From an uncultured Mycoplasmataceae bacterium (GTDB lineage Bacteria; Bacillota_I; Bacilli_A; Mycoplasmatales; Mycoplasmoidaceae): a stretch of DNA of 60,524 nt. The stretch lies in the NCBI GenBank assembly GCA_949290735.1, contig CASESV010000002.1, positions 1 through 60,524 of the forward strand. The letters are read 5' to 3'. The stretch's first letter is position 1; the number at the start of each line of letters is the position of its first letter. The notes beneath the pieces were generated by a model that searched no databases, was not told the origin of the DNA, and worked only from the letters and a program-made list of their open reading frames with translations. Below are positions 49,276-60,415 of this stretch, piece after piece. The translations under genes and the position numbers were made by a program.

Positions 49276-50655
49276 TTAATTATAATTTTTTTTAATAAAA
49301 CTATCTAATTCATCTAATTTAATTGTAACTTGCTGCATCGTATCACGATTTCTTATTGTAATAGTTTGTTTATCAATAGTATCAAAATCTATAGTAATGC
49401 AAAACATTGTACCAATAGCATCCTGACGTCGATATCTTTTCCCAATCGAACCTGATGCATCATACGAAGTACTTATACCTTTTTTTAAGAAATCTTGATA
49501 AATTTTTTCTGCTTGATCTTTTAATTTATTTGTTAATGGTAAGATAGCAAATTTGTATGGACATAAATCAAAAGGTAATCTTAATACTTCTCGATCTTCA
49601 TTATCTACTTTTTCAATATCATATAAGCTTGTTATAATAGCATAAAATAAACGATCAACACCTATTGATGGTTCAATTACATCTGGTAAAAATTTTTCAT
49701 TTGTTTGTGAATCCAAATATGATAAATCTTTTTTAGAAAGCTCAGAATGAACTGTTAAATCATAATTCCCTCTATGTGCTATACCACACAATTCTGATCA
49801 ACCATGTGGAAAAAGAAATTCAAGATCAGAAGTCATTGATGAATAATGACTTAATTTATCTTTTGGATGGTTATAAATTCTAATGTATTCTTTATCTATT
49901 TTACAATCATCAACAATAAAATTTTCTATTTGTTTAAGGAAATAATTAAACGTTTTCTTTGCATCATCTTTTTTTATAAAATATTCAATCTCCATTTGTT
50001 CAAATTCTCTAGTTCTAAAAATAAAATTACCTGGTGTAATTTCATTTCTAAAAGCTTTACCAATTTGCGCAACTCCAAATGGTATTTTCATTCTTGTTGT
50101 TCTTAATATGTTTTTAAAATTAATAAAAATACCTTGTGCTGTTTCAGGTCTTAAGTATAATGTATTAAGATCATCTTCAACAACTCCTTGATATGTTTTA
50201 AACATCAAATTAAACTTTCTTATGTTAGTTCAATTAAATGATTGACAATTAGGACATTTAATTTTATTTTTATTAATAATATTTAAAAGTACTGATTCAT
50301 CATCATTTTCATTAACTATTATTTTGCTATCAAAATCCTCAATCAATTTATCGGCTCTCAATCTAATTTTACATTCTTTACAATCAATTAAAGGGTCAGA
50401 GAAATTTTGTATATGACCTGAAGCCTTTCAAACCAAAGGATTATAAATAATTGACGAATCTAAACCAACAATGTTTGATTGAGTTGTAACAAATCTTTTT
50501 CATCATAAATCTTTGATATTTTTTCTTAATAAAACACCCAATGGTCCATAATCTCATGCATTTGCTAAACCATTATAAATTTCAGAATTTGCAAATACAA
50601 AACCGTAGTTTTTTAAAAAATTAACTATAGTAGATTGCTCAATATTTTTTTTCAT
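49276..50655 (-). CDS. glyS: Glycyl-tRNA synthetase (dimeric, class II)
   Basis: 459 residues, the single-subunit type. The N terminus has [12 protein letters not shown] and DYGPLGVLL, a zinc-type CKEC/CPNC pair lies in the insertion (about 90-145), motif 2 includes [10 protein letters not shown] and [10 protein letters not shown], and motif 3 includes [13 protein letters not shown]. It charges tRNA-Gly. AGAGGT lies before the ATG. The coding start has a run of eight A residues (codons 2 to 4), a tract prone to slippage. It follows scpB by 8 bases and runs into dnaG. Confidence 0.96.
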
Positions 50656-50663
50656 ATCTACCT

Positions 50664-51710
50664 CTAGTCATTAAACCTTGTTGTATCGAAAAATGAAACA
50701 TCATCAGCATCAAATGGTTGGTCTATATTAATTTTAGGTAATTCACTTAAATTTTTAATTCCAAAAATATCATAGAACTTATGAGTAACAGTATATAGTA
50801 AAGGTCTGCCTGGTGTATCTGCTCTACCAGCTTCAGCTACCAAACCTAATTCAATAAGCTTTTGAATAGTTGATGTTGGATCCTTTGCTCTTATATCCTC
50901 AATAATTGCTCTTGTACATGGTTGATTATAAGCAATAATAGCCAATGTTTCCATAACTTTTGAAGATAAAGGATTACGGTATTTAATTGTAATTAATTTT
51001 GACAAATCCTCTCTATTTTCAGCTTTTGAAAAGATTTTATATTTTTCTCCATAAATTTTAATTGTTATTCCTCTAGTTGGATCACTATCTAATTCATTTG
51101 TTCAATCCTTAAGAATCTTTTTAATATCTGAAGATTGTGCATTTGTTAAACGTTTTAAGTCAGAAATGCTTAAACCTTCATTACCACAAACATATAATGC
51201 AGATTCAATTAAAGATCTTAATTTTTTAGTATCATAAATTTCGTTATCGTTATTAACATTAATAGTGTTTTGTGAATATAATTGCTTATCTTTTTCTTCA
51301 TCATATAAAACAACTTCTTCTTTAAATATAGAATTTCTCATTTCTGATTTATTTGAGTTTTCATTTTGGTTATTATTATAATTTTTTTCAATATTTTGGT
51401 TTATTGATTTATTTTGAATTGATTCATCAATAAAACTAATAGTATCATCATTACTATCTAAAATACTTTCTAGTTTTTGTTTTTTAGTTTGTTGGGTTTT
51501 AGGAGTTTTTATTTCAGTTACTGATTTCATATATGAATCTTCATCGCCAACAACACCAATTGGTTTAAAATCAAATAAGTCATCCATTGAAACTTCTTGA
51601 TCTATTTTAGATACCTTATTTTTATTTTTCAATTCATTCTTATCAATATTAGAATCAACATCTTCTAAAACTGAATCATCTAATTTAATTTTGTCATTAT
51701 TACTCATCAT
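50664..51710 (-). CDS. scpB: Segregation and condensation protein B with a long disordered N-terminal extension
   Basis: 348 residues. The conserved ScpB part starts near residue 163 (LRSLIESALYVCGNEGLSISDL) and includes LSKVMETLAIIAYNQPCTRA and GRADTPGRPLLYTVTHKF, giving the paired winged-helix domains. ScpB is usually about 190 residues; the extra 160 residues are acidic and rich in Asn, Lys and Ser (such as NNNQNENSNKSEMRNS), with no predicted fold. With ScpA and SMC it forms condensin. The start overlaps the scpA end by 11 bases. Confidence 0.93.
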
Positions 51711-52662
51711 GATCCTCCTTATTATCTTCTGTTATTCTTTTTGCTTTTTGTTTTGTATTTTCTCTTGATATTTCTGTTTTTTTATTTAATTCATTTTTTA
51801 GAATGTTAGCAATTTCTTTATTTGATTCTATAGCTTCATTTACATCATGATGAATAGCTTCTGTTAATTGTTCATAATTTTTACTTATAAATATGTCGCC
51901 ATTTTCGTTTTGTCTAATTTTTATAAAACCATTTCTACACAATACTAAAATAGATAAAAACACAGCACATAAATATTCAAGATCATTTTGCTTACTATCA
52001 AATAAACTAAAAAAATCAATTAAATTTGTTTCTTTGAAATTTTCATTTGATACAAACTGTGTTAATTCTTGTTCAATTTCTTCAAGATTAACATTAGAAA
52101 CATGAATAATAAATTCTTTATCTTCTATTTTTGCCTGTGTATTAAATAGAACTTTTTGTCATGCTCTTACTAATTTCTCTAATGGTACATGTTCAGGTAA
52201 TGGCGCTTCTGGTATTGAATCAGGTGCATATTCTTCTAAATTATCACATTCCTTTGCTATGTATTGTACTCTTTGAGATTGTAAGAATTTAAATTGATTA
52301 ATAGAGTCTTTATATTGTTTATATAAGAAAAGTTGTCTTCTTAATCTATCAATTTCAAGTTCAGTTTCATCATACTTCGTTTCAGGATTTAGTAATGGTA
52401 AAATCATTTTAGATTTTAATTCTGTCAGGTATGAAGCCATTACTAAGTATTCTGATATATCGTCAATTGGTAACTTAATCAAGTTATTATTAACAAATTC
52501 TAAATATTGATAAGTTAACTCAGAAATATCTAAAGTCAAAATATCCATTTTCTTTTCTCTAATCAATTCTACTAATAAATCAAGTGGTCCATCAAATGTG
52601 TCTAGTTTAAAATTTAGAACGAAATCACTCGAAATATTTGAAATTTTTTCATTACTTTGCAT
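51700..52662 (-). CDS. scpA: Segregation and condensation protein A (kleisin)
   Basis: 320 residues. The kleisin N-terminal domain is clear (FDGPLDLLVELIREKKMDIL at about 23-42), followed by the middle helical region with YLVMASYLTELKSKMILP and a winged-helix C-terminal region (about 235-275) that binds an SMC head. A charged tail of about 45 residues ends the protein. It closes the SMC ring with ScpB. Gene pair order scpA-scpB is standard. Confidence 0.95.
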
Positions 52663-52711
52663 AGATTAATTATAATACATTCTTATGCAAGAGCACCAAC
52701 TTATATATAGA

Positions 52712-53419
52712 TTATTTATCTTTTTGTTTAATCAATAATTTTGCTAGCTCAAAATCTAATGTATTTGTGATTTTGAAATTAATATGATCACCTTGAACTA
52801 TTTTAATATTTCCTTGATATCCTTTATTTAATAGAAATGAAATTAAATCTGATGTATCAATAACATTATTTTGGAAGTATTTATCAAAGGTTTTATATTT
52901 TAAACATTGTGGAGTTTGAATGTTATATAAATTTTTTCTATCTTCAAGAGATTTGACATTTTTGTTAATATCACATGTAGCTATTGTATCTATTGAATTT
53001 ATTGCTGTGCTAACAACATCATTTTGTTCCATTGCTACGATATTTTCTTTTATAATTTCATTAGTTACAAATATTCTTACGCCATCATGTATTAAAATTA
53101 CATCATCAGAATTAATGCAATCAAATTCTTTTTGAATAAACTTTAATGCTGATTGAATTGATAAATTCCTATTGCTTGAACCTTCTATAACAAAGATATT
53201 TTTATCATTTTTAACATATTTTTTAATTCATGCTTGTAGTTTATTTATATATGCACTATTTGAGGTCACAATTATATGATCAATATATTTTAATTTAGAA
53301 AATGTTTCAATTGAATAAATTACAATTGGTTTATTGTTTAATTTAACATATTGTTTAGGATGTATTGATTCACCAAATCTTAATCCTTTACCACTAGCTA
53401 ATATAATTGCAATATTCAT
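52712..53419 (-). CDS. ispD: 2-C-methyl-D-erythritol 4-phosphate cytidylyltransferase (IspD/TarI family)
   Basis: 235 residues. The nucleotidyltransferase signature is ASGKGLRFGESIHPKQYVKL (9-28), followed by ILIHDGVRIFV, a conserved Asp in the IDTIAT segment, IQTPQ, and the C-terminal NFKITNTLDFELA. IspD makes CDP-methylerythritol from MEP and CTP. TarI, a ribitol-5-phosphate cytidylyltransferase, is closely related and some positions (HDGVR instead of HDAAR) do not separate the two. IspE in the same window supports IspD. The downstream stop is followed by 49 bases before scpA. Confidence 0.82.
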
Positions 53420-53486
53420 ATAATAATTATATATTCAATTTCATTATTATATTTTAATACACACTAACAATAGTTGTAAAATCAAA

Positions 53487-55724
53487 TTATTTAATTTGTT
53501 TATTTAAAATTTTCATTCTTACTACAAATGCAATTATTATCATAATAAATATTAATACTATAAATGAGCAAGAGAAGATTATTATTGGTTTTGAAATATT
53601 TTTTTGATTTGTTTTATTTTCTATTTTCAAATCATTGCAAATAATATCAAATTCCATTCTTTCAATATTATTACTTTGTTTTTTAAAATTTAATCATTCT
53701 AATTGATTAATATTTGGATGATATTCAATTATAACTTTTTTACTATTCTGATTAACTCCTATTATTTTAAAATCAGATAATATATTTTCTATTCAATCAG
53801 TTTTATTTAAATTTGTTGATAAAAAATAATCATCTATCTCTGAGTCATTATATTTAATCAAGCTTAATATATTCGATTCTAAATTATTAAATGTTTCATT
53901 ATTAACATAAAACTTGTTAGCATTGATTTTGTTTATGATCATTTTTGGTTGTTCATTAATAATCAATCTTATTTTCTTAGTAATTATATTATTTGATTGA
54001 ATTTTTGCACGTCTTGATACATCAAAAAAATCTAAAATAATTTCAATACCGTTAACAGAATCAAATGCTTTTAAATTAATTTTTTTAACTATTTGATTTA
54101 GGTTTAAGTTGTTAATCAAACTCAAATTTGAATCAATTAAATATTTTTTTAATTGGTTATCTAAAATAGTTAAACTTGACTTAGTAATTAAATTATATTT
54201 ATTAAAGGTAAAGAGATTATATATAAAGTTTTTATCACCTAATAAATTGCTAGCTAAATTATTTGACTCCATTTGTTTATTTAATAATAAATTAATTTGT
54301 TTTTTATTATAGACATCATTAAATGAAAATAAATTTGTTATTGATCACTCTGGATTAGATACATATGATGATTCTTGCAAATTGATTTGTTTAGTTCCAT
54401 CTCTAAAATCAATATTAAGTGTACCAAGTAATGGTGTATTTGTAGTAACTGATTTAATTATGATTGGTTCAAATTCATCTGGCTTTTCATTAAATGAGAT
54501 TAATAATTCTTCATTATTTTCTGAGTTAACTAAAATAAATCTTTTAGTGTTATTATCTCATTCAATTTTAAATTGAGTTTGATAATCATTACCTTTATAG
54601 CTGTAATTAATTTTATAATTATTATTTTTATCTTGTTTATCAAATAAATTTAATAACTTATAAGCAAGATATTCATCATTTATTTTAAGGTTATTATTTA
54701 TTGAATACTCATATATATCGTTGGTTTCATTATCCAATATATCTAAATAACTAAAATCATTACTATTATATCTATCTAAATATCATAATAGATTATATTT
54801 TGAATTTGAATAATCTAAAGTATAATACTTTTTAATAATTTCATCTGATGTGTCAATGATTTTACCATCATATAATGCTTGTATAATTTTTATATAATTA
54901 ATATCATTTAATTCTTCTTGATTCGCTTCTTGTAACATTACTAAAGCTTTAGCTTTCAGTCTAGATAAAATAATTAGTGATTTTATATAATCATTATCGA
55001 TTTCTAGTGAAAAATTATTTGAATTAAATCCTCTAAAAGTTTTGGTTTTATCTATCCTAAATAATTTATTAAAATTAAATTCATTTTCACTCATTACATT
55101 TAAGAAACAAGAATTAAAAGGATTTGTTAAGTTAACATCGATAGTAGCTTCTTGGTTTGAAAATTCTCTTAATGAAGAAGAATTTTCAGTTCATTTATTG
55201 TTTAATTTAAATGTTTTGTTTTTCATTATAATATCAAGAATTTGGGTCTTATAAATTGGACGAGGTGGATCATAATAATTCCCACTACTCACCATGATAA
55301 CCTTCATGTTGTAAATGAATTTATTTTCATTATTAATATAAGTTATTTTATTATTTGATTGTTCATCTATATAAGAATTAGCTAACTCATCTCAATTATA
55401 AACATCTGATTTTCAATCATCTGAAACAAGTTCTAATTTTGAAAATTGTTTATTATATACATCATGATTAGTAATATATTGATGTGATTTATAAGTAGTT
55501 TCTGATTTAATATGAATCTTAAAATCATTAATATTAGATAAATTATCATAATCAATAAATGATTTATAATTTTGATTTATCACATTTTCAATTGATTTAT
55601 TTTTATTTAATTTATATTTTTGTTCAATATGATTAGTGCTTCTATAGCTAAATCCAAAACTTATTATTAAACCTATACTTAGACACGAGTATAGTACTAT
55701 TTTCTTAAATCGTATTTTTTTCAT
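53487..55724 (-). CDS. Large surface protein with N-terminal signal and C-terminal membrane anchor
   Basis: 745 residues. It begins MKKIRFKKIVLYSCLSIGLI, a signal or anchor helix, followed by a long Asn/Lys/Ile-rich ectodomain with no recognisable motif, then a hydrophobic helix near the C terminus (about 712-735) and a basic end. AGGAGGAATT before the ATG gives a strong start. The layout resembles the repeat protein at 7790-11520, but no Lipoprotein_17 repeat is obvious. The Cys at position 14 is not followed by a lipobox, so it is not a lipoprotein. Function unknown; a cell-surface role is inferred from topology. Confidence 0.75.
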
Positions 55725-55785
55725 AATTCCTCCTTTATGTGTCTATATATAATTAGCTAAAAATTTACAAAATTATCTAAAATCT

Positions 55786-56004
55786 TATAATTTTTAAATT
55801 TATAAATATAAAAAAAGGAGTATATATGATTTAACCTTATCAAAATCATGCATTATCAATGTTTAAATGAAAATGCTTAATTTATTAAATTTTTATATAT
55901 GTTTTAGAAGTCATATTGTTAATGTAATTTAAGATTAAAAATGTTAAAAAGACTATAAAGTTATAATGTAAATAAAAATAAAGACCTTTATAGTCTTTAT
56001 TTTT
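55786..56004 (+). ncRNA. Candidate small RNA or leader with a minimal ORF
   Basis: In the 308-base gap between two minus-strand genes, the plus strand holds TATAAT (55786-55791), then a strong AAAGGAG about 20 bases on, then ATG ATT TAA (from about 55828), a two-codon ORF. Downstream is a perfect 12-bp terminator-like hairpin at 55974-56004. A further segment, AAAGACTATAAAG (55948-55960), is complementary over 13 bases to 55986-55998 and could compete with that hairpin. The parts together look like a short regulated transcript, but it could also be a decayed gene. There is no match to a known RNA family that I can name. Confidence 0.35.
55974..56004 (-). terminator. Bidirectional terminator after adhE
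   Basis: AAAAATAAAGAC (55974-55985), a 7-base loop, and GTCTTTATTTTT (55993-56004) form a perfect 12-bp stem. On the minus strand it follows the adhE stop codon by 28 bases and ends in a T-rich arm, as expected of an intrinsic terminator; the plus strand also has a T-rich end. Confidence 0.75.
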
Positions 56005-56032
56005 ATATCTATTTTTATTAGTTAAAAAATTA

Positions 56033-58840
56033 TTACTTAATTAATTTTCTTTTTTTAACAGTTGGTTTTGCATTATTTGAAGATGTTGAGTTAAAACTTG
56101 ATACTTCTGGTTTATCAATTGAAATATCATTAAGTTCATTGTCATCTTCAATTTCCAATTCAGGATTATCAATGATATCATTATCCATTTCATAAGAACC
56201 ACGGTCTTGACCTGAATGATATTCTTCATATTCATTTTTATCAGGATTTGCTAATGATGGGATTTTAATATCATGGTGAGCATTGATATAAATTCTTCTT
56301 AAATCAGTTATTAAAGGAATTCTAGGGTTAGCACCTGTACATTGGTCATCATATGCTTCTTCTGCCATTTGATCTAAAACTCTATAGAAGTCTTGATCTT
56401 CAATTCCATACGCTGATGTTGATAATGGACATTTTAATGAAGCTGTTAAATTTCTAATTGCTTGAATTAAACTATCCACTTTTTCTAGATCATTATCTCC
56501 TTTTAAACCTAATTCAGTTGCAATATTAGCGTATCTTTTGATTGATTGAGGTACACGGTATTGTGAGAAATATCCTTGTTTTTCTCTTACACCTTGCTCA
56601 GCATTGTAATAAATGATGTGTGGTAAGTAAATTGCATTTGCAAGTCCATGTACTACACCTAAATGACCACCAATTTTATGACTTAAAGAGTGAACTATAC
56701 CTAAGAAAGCATTAGCAAATGCCATCCCTGCCATTGTAGCAGCGTTTGCTACATATTGTCTAGCTTCTTTATTTACAGTTCCTTCTTTAACTGCTAAAGG
56801 AAGATATTTTCATAATAAGTGAATTGATTTATAAGCAATTGGATCTGTAAATTCAGTTGCTAATAATGAACCAATTGCTTCAATGTTATGAGTTAAAGCA
56901 TCTAATCCTGTAGCTGCAGTCATTCCCTTTGGTAAATTCATCATATAGTGACCATCAATAATTGCCATATTTGGAGTTAATGAATAATCTGCTAATGGAT
57001 ATTTAATGTGTGTTTTTTCATCTGTAATAACAGCAAATGGTGTAACTTCACTTCCTGTACCAGCTGTTGTTGGCATACATACAAGTTTTGCTTTAGAACC
57101 TAATAATGGATAACGTACAATTCTTTTTCTAATATCTAGGAATCTTAATGCTAGGTCTTCAAAGTTTGCATTTGGTTCTTCATAGAATAATCACATAATT
57201 TTAGCAGCATCCATAGCTGAACCACCACCAAATGCAATAATAACATCTGGACGGTATTTTTCAATTTTAGCAGCACCTTTTCTACAAGTAGCCAATGATG
57301 GGTTTGGTTCAACATCACTAAAAACTTGATAATCAAGACCTTGAGCTTCAAGTTTTGCACCAACTTCTTTCCCATACATTGATCAGATGAATTCATCTGT
57401 AACAATCATTGCTCTTCTCAAGCCTTCTTCTTTAAAGTCTTTAAAAGCTTCACCTGTAGATCCGTATTTGTAGTAAATTTTTGCAGGCACTTTAAATCAT
57501 AATGTATTTTCTTGTCTTAATGCAAGTGTCTTAATATTTAATAAATGCATTGGTGTAATATTTTCACTAAAGATATTACCACCTCAAGAACCACAACCAA
57601 TGGTAAGTGTAGGGTTTAATGAGAAGTTATAAATATCACCAATACCACCTAGTGATGAAGGTGAATTAACAATTAATCTTCCTGTATTAATAGAATATTT
57701 ATAAATAGCTAATTTTTCAGCTTCTTTTAATTCGTCAATAAAAATTGAAGAAGTATGACCTGGTCCTAAAAGTAATAATTCTTTTTGGATTTCGATTGCA
57801 TGATCAAAATTATCTGCTCTATATAATGAAACCATTGTACATAATTTTTCATGTGCTAAAGCATCTTCATACTTTGTTCCTTGTGCTGGAACAACTAATA
57901 TTTTTGCTCATTTTGGCACATCAATTCCAAAAATTTCACCTAAACGTTGTGGTGTTTGACCAACCATATCAGGATTTAATAATCCAAATTTACCTTCTTT
58001 AAACATTCCTTTTTCAATTTTTGCAATATCTGAAGGATTGGTTACAATATAAGCACCTTGTTTAGTTAATTCTTTAGTAAATTCATCATAAATATCAGTT
58101 AAAGCAACAATTGAGTTTTCAGTTGCACATACAACCCCATTATCAAATGTATTAGATTGAATAATAGCAGCAACAGCCATTGGAATATCTGCACTTGAAT
58201 CAACTAAAGCAGGACAATTACCTGCACCTACACCAATAGCTGGAGTACCTGATGAGTATGCAGCTTTTACTAGTCCGCCCCCACCAGTTGCTAGAATTAA
58301 ATCAGATTCTGCCATTAATTCAGATGTAGCTTCAAGTGGTGATCCTTGTGGTAATCATGAAATTATTCCTTCTGGAGCCCCTGCAGCAACTGCTGCTTCT
58401 AAAACTACTTTTGCAGCTTCAATTGTACAAGCTCAAGCTCTTGGATGAGCAGAAATTACAATAGCATTTCTAGTTTTTAATGCCATTAATGTTTTAAAAA
58501 TTGCTGTTGATGTTGGGTTAGTTGTTGGTATAACAGCACAAACAACCCCTACAGGTTCATAAATTTTTTCTATACCAGCACTTAAATCTCTTTCAAACAC
58601 CCCTACTGTTTGTAAATTTTTATATTTATTGTAAATAAATTCAGCAGCATAATGGTTTTTAGTGATTTTATCTTCTACTAATCCCATTCTTGTTTCATCT
58701 ACTGCCATTTTCGCTAATGGAATTCTTTGAGCATTAGCCGCTTTTGCAGCTGCATAAAAGATACGATCAACATCTTCTTGAGTAAATGTCGAAAACTCTT
58801 TTTGCGCAGCTTTTGCTCTTTCTATTATATCTTTAATCAT
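56033..58840 (-). CDS. adhE: Bifunctional acetaldehyde-CoA/alcohol dehydrogenase with acidic C-terminal tail
   Basis: 935 residues. The N-terminal aldehyde dehydrogenase half has the catalytic Cys238 in FDNGVVCATENS. The C-terminal half is an iron-dependent alcohol dehydrogenase with GGGSAMDAAK (538-547) and the His ligands around 717-731 (IVHSLSHKIGGHLGVVHG). The enzyme reduces acetyl-CoA to ethanol, regenerating two NAD+, and forms spirosomes in other bacteria. The last 75 to 80 residues, after the normal end, are acidic and Asn/Ser-rich and finish in KKRKLIK; this tail has no counterpart in the family core. GGGGA precedes the ATG. A TATAAT at 58874-58869 is framed by an inverted repeat. 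Confidence 0.97.
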
Positions 58841-58860
58841 ATTTTCCCCTTAATAACTAT

Positions 58861-58885
58861 ACACATATATTATATAAAAATGTGT
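58861..58885 (-). promoter_or_regulatory. adhE promoter with a possible operator palindrome
   Basis: A perfect TATAAT on the minus strand (58874-58869) lies 28 bases upstream of the adhE ATG. It is enclosed by ACACAT (58861-58866) and ATGTGT (58880-58885), a 6-bp palindrome with a 13-base centre. No good -35 box is visible, which suits an activated or repressed promoter. The arms are short, so chance is not excluded. Confidence 0.35.
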
Positions 58886-58897
58886 TTGTTTTGAAAT

Positions 58898-58919
58898 AAA
58901 AAAAGCCTTTCGGCTTTTA
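58898..58919 (-). terminator. Intrinsic terminator of the rpsP-trmD-rplS operon
   Basis: On the minus strand AAAAGCC, the tetraloop GAAA and GGCTTTTTTT form a stem with three G-C pairs at the loop end followed by a T-tract. It overlaps the rplS stop codon (58919-58917). Confidence 0.9.
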
Positions 58920-59273
58920 TTTAGATTCTTTGATACGTGCTGATTTTCCAGATCTCTTTCTCATATATGAAATGTAAGCTCTTCTTACTTTACCACGTCT
59001 TTTCACTTCAATTTTATCAATAAGTGGAGAATGAATATAAAATGATTCTTCTACTCACACACCATTTGATTCTTTTCTAACAATGAATGTTTCATTTAGA
59101 CCTGAACCTCTTCTTCTTAAAACAATACCTTCAAATTTTTGAATTCTTGTTTTATTGTTTTCACTAATTCTAGTGTGCACAACTATAGTATCACCTGAAC
59201 TGAATTCTGGAATTTTATCTCTAATTTGTTTTGCTTGAATATTAGAAATAATTTCACTTTTATTGATTTTCAT
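58917..59273 (-). CDS. rplS: 50S ribosomal protein L19
   Basis: 118 residues, full length. It shows [10 protein letters not shown], the [22 protein letters not shown] core and the C-terminal [22 protein letters not shown] typical of L19. It sits at the interface of the 30S and 50S subunits. The start overlaps the trmD end by 14 bases; the terminator overlaps its stop codon. Order rpsP-trmD-rplS is conserved (rimM is missing between rpsP and trmD). Confidence 0.97.
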
Positions 59274-59958
59274 TTTGCTTCCTTTCTTTTAAATATTTTT
59301 CATAAATATCTAATCTATTCTTTTTAGTTATTTCAAGTTGCTTTTCAAATCTGAAATTAGCTATTTTTTTGTGATCACCTGATAAGAGTACTTCTGGAAC
59401 CTTATAACCATCATATTCAATTGGTTTAGTATAAACTGGATAATCTAATAAATTGTTTTCAAATGATTCATTCACTAAACTTTCTTGATTTATCACTCCA
59501 GGTATTAATCTTACAATTGCATCCAGTATTACAAGACTTGGTAATTCTCCACCAGTTAACACATAATCACCAATACTATATGAAGTATCAACATAATTTT
59601 CAATTCTTGCATCAAATCCTTCATAATGTCCAGCAATAAGAATTAAATGTTTTTTTAAAGATAATTCCTTTGCTATATCTTGGTTAAATAATTTAGCACT
59701 AGCAGAAGTTAGAATTACATGTGATTCTTCCTTAGTGATACTTTTTAAACAATCAGCTATTGGTTGAATTGATAAAACCATTCCTGGACCTCCACCAAAT
59801 TGATAATCATCTACTTTATGGTGTTTGTTAGTACTGTATTGTCTAAAATCAACAATTTCAACATCAATTATTTTGTTTTTAATTGCTCTTTTAATAATTG
59901 ATGACTCTAAATAACTTTGATAAGCATCTTTAAATAAACTTAGAATTGTAATCTTCAT
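59260..59958 (-). CDS. trmD: tRNA (guanine37-N1)-methyltransferase
   Basis: 232 residues with the SPOUT signatures DDYQFGGGPGM (50-60) and SIGDYVLTGGELP (128-140), which form the deep trefoil knot binding SAM, and HHKVDD. It methylates G37 next to the anticodon and so prevents frameshifting. The ATG shares its first base with the rpsP stop (TAATG), meaning translational coupling; AGGAAG-type sequence near its end serves rplS. Confidence 0.97.
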   Translation of the reverse strand: MKITILSLFKDAYQSYLESSIIKRAIKNKIIDVEIVDFRQYSTNKHHKVDDYQFGGGPGMVLSIQPIADCLKSITKEESHVILTSASAKLFNQDIAKELSLKKHLILIAGHYEGFDARIENYVDTSYSIGDYVLTGGELPSLVILDAIVRLIPGVINQESLVNESFENNLLDYPVYTKPIEYDGYKVPEVLLSGDHKKIANFRFEKQLEITKKNRLDIYEKYLKERKQNENQ

Positions 59959-60275
59959 TATTTTTTACTAGTTTTTTTAGATGAAGATTTTTTTTCTGAA
60001 TTATTCTTAGGAGCTTTAGGTGTTTTAGTAGCTATAAATTTTGCTCAAACACCTTTGTCTTTAAAAATATTTTTAACAGTATCAGATGGTTGTGCCCCAT
60101 TTTTTAATCAATTTAAGATTTTTTCTTCATTAAGTTTAATTTCTTCTGATAAAGGATCATAATGACCTAATAAATCAATATATCCTCCATTAACTTTAGT
60201 TCTAGAATCAGTAGCTACAATACGATAAAAGGCTCTTTTATGTCTACCCATTCTAGTTAATCTTATTTTTACCAA
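59958..60275 (-). CDS. rpsP: 30S ribosomal protein S16 with a TTG start
   Basis: 105 residues with the S16 hallmark [20 protein letters not shown] at the N terminus and the conserved GHYDPL. The start is TTG at 60275: a strong AAAGGAGG lies 5 bases before it, and the first ATG (codon 9) would remove the conserved VKIRLTR. The C terminus carries a basic Lys/Ser-rich tail of about 25 residues. First gene of the operon with trmD and rplS. Confidence 0.95.
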
Positions 60276-60306
60276 ATTGGCCTCCTTTATAAATTGATTC
60301 TTAAGA

Positions 60307-60334
60307 ATTATACACTTTTATAAATATCTGTCAA
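60307..60334 (-). promoter_or_regulatory. Promoter of the rpsP operon
   Basis: The minus strand has perfect TTGACA (60334-60329), a 16-base spacer and perfect TATAAT (60312-60307). It is the closest match to the vegetative consensus in the window, as expected for a ribosomal operon, and gives a leader of about 25 bases before the TTG start at 60275. Confidence 0.85.
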
Positions 60335-60415
60335 GTATTTTACCTTTACATTAAAAAAATTGATAATTTGCAGCGAAAATGAGCCTAAATTTAAAAATGT
60401 GAAAATATTGTGCAT
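60308..60415 (-). CDS. Possible small protein of 35 residues
   Basis: ATG at 60415 preceded by AGGAAG and a TATAAT farther up; it reads [18 protein letters not shown] and ends at a TAA inside the -10 box of the rpsP promoter. No UGA codon occurs in it. I do not recognise it. It could be a leader peptide or chance; the remaining sequence to 60524 shows no other gene. Confidence 0.25.
   Translation of the reverse strand: MHNIFTFLNLGSFSLQIINFFNVKVKYLTDIYKSV

Noticed and set aside
50656-50663. T-box or glycine-responsive leader before glyS
   Set aside because: The gap to scpB is only 8 bases, leaving no room for a leader RNA.
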